A stretch of DNA of 18,791 nt from Congregibacter sp. (GTDB lineage: Bacteria; Pseudomonadota; Gammaproteobacteria; Pseudomonadales; Halieaceae): contig JACETJ010000009.1 of NCBI GenBank assembly GCA_013911345.1, positions 1-18,791 of the forward strand. Direction: 5' to 3'. The translations under genes were made by a program, and so were the position numbers. The notes below the pieces were generated by a model. The model was not told the origin of the DNA and did not search any database. It saw nothing but the letters and a program-made list of their open reading frames with translations. Of this stretch, positions 14,637 through 18,791 are shown piece by piece (position 1 is the stretch's first letter; each line of letters begins with the position of its first letter).

Positions 14637-15167
14637 TCAGGATACGGGGGGGGTGGCGGTCTGGGAAGAGCGGCCAAAGACCGCACCCACGAGCACCCAA
14701 ACAGCACCGACGGTAATCGCGGAATCAGCGAGGTTGAATGCTGGCCAGTACCAGTTCTCGTAGTGCAGCGATATAAAATCGACAACGTGCCCAAGCAAGA
14801 GTCGGTCAAGCAGATTACCGATCCCGCCACCAAGTATCAGGCCAAGAGGAATAACCAGACCCCGGTCTGACGGGCTCAACCGAAATAGCCAGCCGACAAT
14901 AAAGACGCTCACGAGAAGCGCAACGCCCGCCAGGAACCATCGCTGCCAGCCCCCCGCGCCGGCCAGAAAACTGAACGCCGCGCCGGTGTTATAGGTCAGC
15001 ATCCAGTCAAACCAGCTGGTCACACTTTGCGGGTTGCGGAATTCAAGCACTGTTACGGCGATCTGCTTGGTCCACTGATCGAGCCCGATCACCACCAAGG
15101 CGATGATCAAAGCTATCCACGGACGTTGCCCGACGGCAGCAAGCCAGCCCCTGTCAGGCAAACTCAC
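14637..15167 (-). CDS. lspA: Lipoprotein signal peptidase LspA
   Basis: The protein has four membrane helices and the two aspartate motifs of family A8: [19 protein letters not shown] and FNLADSAI, plus the conserved LDQWTKQ and [10 protein letters not shown]. LspA is the inner-membrane aspartyl protease that cuts signal peptides from diacylglyceryl-modified prolipoproteins such as the BamD encoded nearby. Start choice: GTG at 15167 has GGAG 6 bases upstream and overlaps the ileS end by 14 bases, giving 176 residues, near the usual length. ATG at 15185 and TTG at 15188 would add six or seven residues but show no ribosome binding site. Fully within the ileS-lspA-fkpB operon, an arrangement conserved across gammaproteobacteria. 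Confidence 0.94.
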   Translation of the reverse strand: MSLPDRGWLAAVGQRPWIALIIALVVIGLDQWTKQIAVTVLEFRNPQSVTSWFDWMLTYNTGAAFSFLAGAGGWQRWFLAGVALLVSVFIVGWLFRLSPSDRGLVIPLGLILGGGIGNLLDRLLLGHVVDFISLHYENWYWPAFNLADSAITVGAVWVLVGAVFGRSSQTATPPVS

Positions 15168-17958
15168 GCACCTCTCCGGGTCCATCAATATTGGTCACAC
15201 AGCGCCCACAGAGCGTCGGGTGGGCACTGTGCTCGCCCACGTCGGGTCGACGGTGCCAACAACGCTCACATTTTTCACTAGCGGCCGGTTCCACCTGAAT
15301 CCGCAGCGCCATGCCCTCTGCGTCCACCACGCCATCTGGCGCGCTACTCGTCTCCGCAACGGTGGCCTCGGAAGTGATGAGGACAAAACGCAGCTCATCA
15401 CCCAGACTGCGCAGTCGTTCCGACAACGGCCCCTCCGCATACAAGGTCACAGCAGCGTCGAGTGAGCCACGCAAATTACCCTGCTCACGGGCCAGCTCCA
15501 GGGCTTTGTTGACCTGCTGGCGCACGCTCATCATCTCGGACCAAAAGTCGGCATTCAGTGGGCCTTCTGTCTCGGGAGCGGGCAGCGCGTCATACCACTG
15601 CGTGAGGAAGACCGAATCGACTCTCTCCCCTGGCATATTTTCCCAGAGTTCTTCGGCCGTAAAGCTGAGAATGGGCGCGATCCAGCGGCAAAGTGCCTCA
15701 GCCAGGTGGAAAAGGCTGGTTTGCGCGGAGCGACGTGGGAGCGAATCGCTGGCCGTGGTGTACTGGCGGTCCTTGATAATATCGAGGTAGAAGCCACCCA
15801 ATTCGCCACTGCAGAAGTTATGCAGTCGGTGGTAAACATGATGGAACTGATACTCGTCATAGGCGGTGCGCAAGTCGCTCTGTAACGCATGGGCCTGACC
15901 CAGAATCCAGCGGTCAAGGGGCAGCAACTGCTCAATCGGCAATGCATCTGTCTGCGGATCAAAACCCGCTAGATTAGCGAGCAAAAACCGCGCCGTGTTC
16001 CGTATCCTGCGGTAAGCGTCCGCCGTTCGCTTGAAAATCTCATCGGAAGCGGAAATCTCGTTGCGGTAGTCCGCGGCCGAGACATATAACCGCAGCACGT
16101 CCGCACCGAGGTCCTTCATGGCCTTGTCCGCCGGAATGATGTTGCCGAGCGACTTCGACATTTTTCGCCCTTCACCGTCGACGGTAAAGCCGTGGGTCAG
16201 CACCTCTCGGTAAGGCGCGGTGTCCTGCGTACCGATGGCTGTCAGTAACGACGATTGGAACCAGCCTCGATGCTGGTCAGAACCCTCCAGATACAGGTCT
16301 GCCGGCCAATTCAGCCCCTCTCGCTGGTGCAATACGCACTCGTGGGTCACCCCCGAGTCAAACCAAACATCGAGCGTATCGGTCACCTTCTCGTAGTTTT
16401 CTGCGTCTTCGCCCAGTAGCTCGCCAGGGTCGAGGTCGAACCAGGCGTCAATACCATGGCTCTCCATCCGCACCGCAACCTGCTCCATCAACGCCTGAGT
16501 ATCTGGGTGCAGATCACCCGTCACCTTGTGCACAAACAGTGCGATCGGCACGCCCCAGGTCCGCTGGCGCGAGATACACCAGTCAGGCCGATCCGCTAGC
16601 ATGCTGTCGATGCGCGCACGGCCCCAATCGGGGATCCATTGCACACCCTCAACCGCTTTCTGGGCCGCCGACAGCAGGCCGTTGCCCGTCATGCTGATGA
16701 ACCACTGAGGTGTCGCGCGGAAAATAATAGGCGTCTTATGCCGCCAACAATGAGGATAGCTGTGCTGAAAAGGCTCGTGACATAGCAATATGCCGCGCTC
16801 GGACAGCGCCGCGACAATGTCATCGTTAGCCTTAAAGATATGCTGGCCAGCGAATACCGGCGTGTCTGGGTGGTATACGCCATTACCGCCGACCGGGTTA
16901 TAGACCTCAAGGTCATAGCGCTGACCCATGTCAAAGTCTTCAAGACCATGTGCTGGCGCGGTATGCACACAGCCTGTGCCTGCCTCAGTGGTCACATGAT
17001 CGCCGAGGACAATCGGTACAGGTGTCTCATCGAAGGGGGGCAGCAGTAGCAAGCCCTCCAGCGCGCTGCCTTTGGCTCGTCCAACGATCTCAGCAGTATC
17101 AGCCCCAAAACGCTGGGCACAGGTGTCGGCCAATGCTTCGGCGACGACGACACGGCGACCATTGAAGGCCAGCAACACGTAATCCAGCTCCCCCGACAAG
17201 GCCACACCGCGATTGGCAGGAAGCGTCCAGGGTGTGGTCGTCCAGATGGCCAGCTCGACGGGCTCGCTCTCATCGCAACCGAGTTGCTTTGACACCGCAG
17301 CGCGATCGACAAACGGAAACGCCACGTCGATGGCAGAGGACTGCTTGTCGCGATACTCGACCTCCGCCTCCGCCAACGCGGATCCACAGTCCAGACACCA
17401 GTGCACTGGCTTAAAGCCCCGGTGCAAATGCCCGCGATCAATGATCTTTGCGAGGGTGCGAACAATGTTCGCCTCAAACCGGAAGTCCATGGTCAGATAG
17501 GGATTGTCCCAGTCACCAAACACGCCCATCCGGACGAAGTCAGCTCTCTGGGCTTCCACCTGCTTGCCCGCATAATCGCGACAGTGCTGCCTGAATTCGC
17601 CGGCCGTCACTTTGTGACCGGGCTTGCCGACCTTCTTTTCAACATTGAGCTCAATCGGCAAGCCGTGACAATCCCAGCCGGGCACATAGGGGGCATCAAA
17701 TCCAGACAGCGTCTTGGACTTGATAATGATGTCCTTGAGGATTTTATTGATGGCGTGGCCCACGTGAAGATCACCGTTCGCATAGGGCGGGCCATCGTGG
17801 AGGATGAACTTTGGCCTGCCCTGCCCCACCTCGCGAATTTGGGCATAGAGATTCATCTTCGACCACGCCTTCAGGCGATCGGGTTCACGCTGCGCCAGAT
17901 TGGCCTTCATCGGAAAATCTGTTTGCGGCAGATTCAGCGTGGCTTTGTAGTCGCTCAT
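15154..17958 (-). CDS. ileS: Isoleucyl-tRNA synthetase
   Basis: The 934-residue class I synthetase has the HIGH-type motif as HVGH (65-68, in [13 protein letters not shown]), the KMSKS loop in [10 protein letters not shown] near residue 600, a CP1 editing domain with [12 protein letters not shown] and [12 protein letters not shown], the anticodon-binding region, and a C-terminal zinc finger with Cys897, Cys900, Cys917 and Cys920 (CERCW...CGRC). These features mark the bacterial type (IleS1) rather than the mupirocin-resistant eukaryote-like type. It charges tRNA-Ile in the cytosol. ATG at 17958 starts [19 protein letters not shown], the usual N terminus, 3 bases after the ribF stop. No strong ribosome binding site is visible, which suggests coupling with ribF. 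Confidence 0.98.
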   Translation of the reverse strand: MSDYKATLNLPQTDFPMKANLAQREPDRLKAWSKMNLYAQIREVGQGRPKFILHDGPPYANGDLHVGHAINKILKDIIIKSKTLSGFDAPYVPGWDCHGLPIELNVEKKVGKPGHKVTAGEFRQHCRDYAGKQVEAQRADFVRMGVFGDWDNPYLTMDFRFEANIVRTLAKIIDRGHLHRGFKPVHWCLDCGSALAEAEVEYRDKQSSAIDVAFPFVDRAAVSKQLGCDESEPVELAIWTTTPWTLPANRGVALSGELDYVLLAFNGRRVVVAEALADTCAQRFGADTAEIVGRAKGSALEGLLLLPPFDETPVPIVLGDHVTTEAGTGCVHTAPAHGLEDFDMGQRYDLEVYNPVGGNGVYHPDTPVFAGQHIFKANDDIVAALSERGILLCHEPFQHSYPHCWRHKTPIIFRATPQWFISMTGNGLLSAAQKAVEGVQWIPDWGRARIDSMLADRPDWCISRQRTWGVPIALFVHKVTGDLHPDTQALMEQVAVRMESHGIDAWFDLDPGELLGEDAENYEKVTDTLDVWFDSGVTHECVLHQREGLNWPADLYLEGSDQHRGWFQSSLLTAIGTQDTAPYREVLTHGFTVDGEGRKMSKSLGNIIPADKAMKDLGADVLRLYVSAADYRNEISASDEIFKRTADAYRRIRNTARFLLANLAGFDPQTDALPIEQLLPLDRWILGQAHALQSDLRTAYDEYQFHHVYHRLHNFCSGELGGFYLDIIKDRQYTTASDSLPRRSAQTSLFHLAEALCRWIAPILSFTAEELWENMPGERVDSVFLTQWYDALPAPETEGPLNADFWSEMMSVRQQVNKALELAREQGNLRGSLDAAVTLYAEGPLSERLRSLGDELRFVLITSEATVAETSSAPDGVVDAEGMALRIQVEPAASEKCERCWHRRPDVGEHSAHPTLCGRCVTNIDGPGEVREFA

Positions 17959-17961
17959 AGG

Positions 17962-18791
17962 TTATCCGTGGTCTGCCAGCCAGGCGCTAGCGCTGGCCTT
18001 GTCCGCCGCGATACCCTCTTTCAGGGCATCCAACGACGGGAATTTCTGCTCTTCTCGCAGTTTATGTTTAAACCGCACCGTCAATCGCTCGCCATATAAA
18101 TTTGGCGCACCTTCCAACACGTGGACCTCGAGTGTTGCCTCGAGACTCTCGCCAATGGTCGGCTTTACCCCAACATTGGCGACCCCGGGCGCCGCCTCTA
18201 GACCGCCACCCGACACCCTCACCGCATAAACACCTTGTAACGGAGATCGGATACGGTGCAAGGCAATGTTGGCAGTCGGCGCATCCAGCTGCCGACCCAG
18301 CTTTTGCCCATGCTGTACACGACCTGCCATTTCAAACGGGCGCCCCAGTAGCTGCTCTGCCTTCTCGAAATCTGCCTCAGCGAGCGCGGCGCGAATGCGC
18401 GTGCTGCTAACACGCTCCCCTGCCTCCTCGCGGGTCGGCGTGGGGGCGACAGCATAGCCAAATTCATCCGCTAACGCGCGGACATAATCCAGATCGCCCT
18501 CTCGTCGATTGCCAAACCGAAAGTCATCGCCAAAAGCCAGATACTTAACGCCGAGCCCTTCCACAAAGACATGCTCTACGAATTCACGCGCACTGAGCTG
18601 TCGCAATGCTTCATTGAAGGGCAAACACAGGACACGATCGACTTCACAGGCCTCGAGCAGCGGCCATTTATCGCGCAGCGTCGTAATCCGGGGCGGTGCT
18701 TCGAGCGGGCGTAAGTATTCCCGTGGCAAGGGCTCGAAAGTCACCACCGTAGTCGGCATACCCCGCGCACGGGCCTGCTGCCTGAGATGCG
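17962..18791 (-). CDS. ribF: Bifunctional riboflavin kinase/FAD synthetase RibF (5' part outside window)
   Basis: The N terminus lies beyond the right edge: the reading frame stays open to 18791, and the visible part begins HLRQQARARG-MPTTVVTFEP, which is internal in RibF. The FAD synthetase domain continues with VLCLPFNEALRQLSAREFVE, the conserved LAFGDDFRFGNRREGD and SSTRIRAAL. The riboflavin kinase domain carries LGRQLDAPTANI, GVYAVRV and a late RFKHKLREEQKF. The enzyme makes FMN and then FAD in the cytosol. An internal ATG at 18759 should not be taken as the start. It is the first visible gene of the ribF-ileS-lspA-fkpB-ispH operon, a common arrangement. Confidence 0.95.
   Translation of the reverse strand, partial: HLRQQARARGMPTTVVTFEPLPREYLRPLEAPPRITTLRDKWPLLEACEVDRVLCLPFNEALRQLSAREFVEHVFVEGLGVKYLAFGDDFRFGNRREGDLDYVRALADEFGYAVAPTPTREEAGERVSSTRIRAALAEADFEKAEQLLGRPFEMAGRVQHGQKLGRQLDAPTANIALHRIRSPLQGVYAVRVSGGGLEAAPGVANVGVKPTIGESLEATLEVHVLEGAPNLYGERLTVRFKHKLREEQKFPSLDALKEGIAADKASASAWLADHG

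Noticed and set aside
14633..14833. Upstream extension of the fkpB frame by 67 residues
   Set aside because: The extension lies in lspA, is proline-rich and matches no FKBP N terminus; ATG at 14632 fits the family.
17401..18099. Long plus-strand open frame of 232 codons opposite ileS and ribF
   Set aside because: It mirrors two well-conserved genes on the other strand, has no family resemblance, and crosses their junction. It is a shadow of GC-rich coding DNA.
1..18791. Mobile elements, CRISPR, tRNA or rRNA genes, phage or defence genes
   Set aside because: No transposase, integrase, repeat-spacer array, cloverleaf or defence domain could be recognised; the genes are conserved core functions with uniform composition.

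Overview
The window is a chromosomal segment from a gammaproteobacterium. The proteins look like those of the Pseudomonas/Cellvibrionales/marine OM60 (Halieaceae) side of the class, with moderately high GC and dense gene packing. The genus is an inference, made from gene content and order only. I see no phage, transposon, CRISPR, tRNA or rRNA genes.

Layout, left to right. (1) 1-2201, minus strand: a short minor-pilin cluster. It holds a PilE-like minor pilin, a PilV-like pilin, a PilW-like pilin, a 59-residue pilin-like micro-ORF where pilX normally sits, and the start of pilE, which runs off the left edge. There is no pilY1 between pilW and pilE. (2) 2313-6831, minus strand: clpB behind a clear sigma-32-type heat-shock promoter, and upstream of it the rluD-pgeF pair. 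(3) bamD (plus), divergent from rluD, then nadE (minus), convergent with bamD. (4) pilS-pilR (plus), the two-component system for type IV pilus expression. (5) 12565-18791, minus strand: ribF (cut by the right edge), ileS, lspA, fkpB, ispH and fimT, with overlapping or nearly touching genes down to ispH and fimT after a 134-base gap.

How the genes work together. Two themes are interleaved. Type IV pilus: PilS senses and PilR activates, while FimT, the PilE/V/W-like pilins and PilE would prime assembly and sit in the pilus. Envelope and housekeeping: BamD (outer-membrane protein assembly), LspA (lipoprotein signal peptidase), PgeF (peptidoglycan precursor editing), ClpB (disaggregase), RluD (23S rRNA pseudouridines), IleRS, RibF, NadE, IspH and FkpB. 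As I recall the Pseudomonas aeruginosa order (clpB-pgeF-rluD-bamD-pilS-pilR-fimT-fimU-pilVWX-pilY1-pilE-ispH-fkpB-lspA-ileS-ribF), this window has the same backbone. The differences are that nadE has been added, the fimU-to-pilE block has moved to the far side of clpB, and only fimT has stayed beside ispH.

Most of the window is ordinary conserved sequence. The part most worth attention is the left 2.2 kb: a stripped minor-pilin cluster with several non-standard prepilin signals and an unusually short pilX-position gene. The second is the intergenic region in front of clpB, which contains the heat-shock promoter, a palindrome inside its spacer, and hairpins on both sides.
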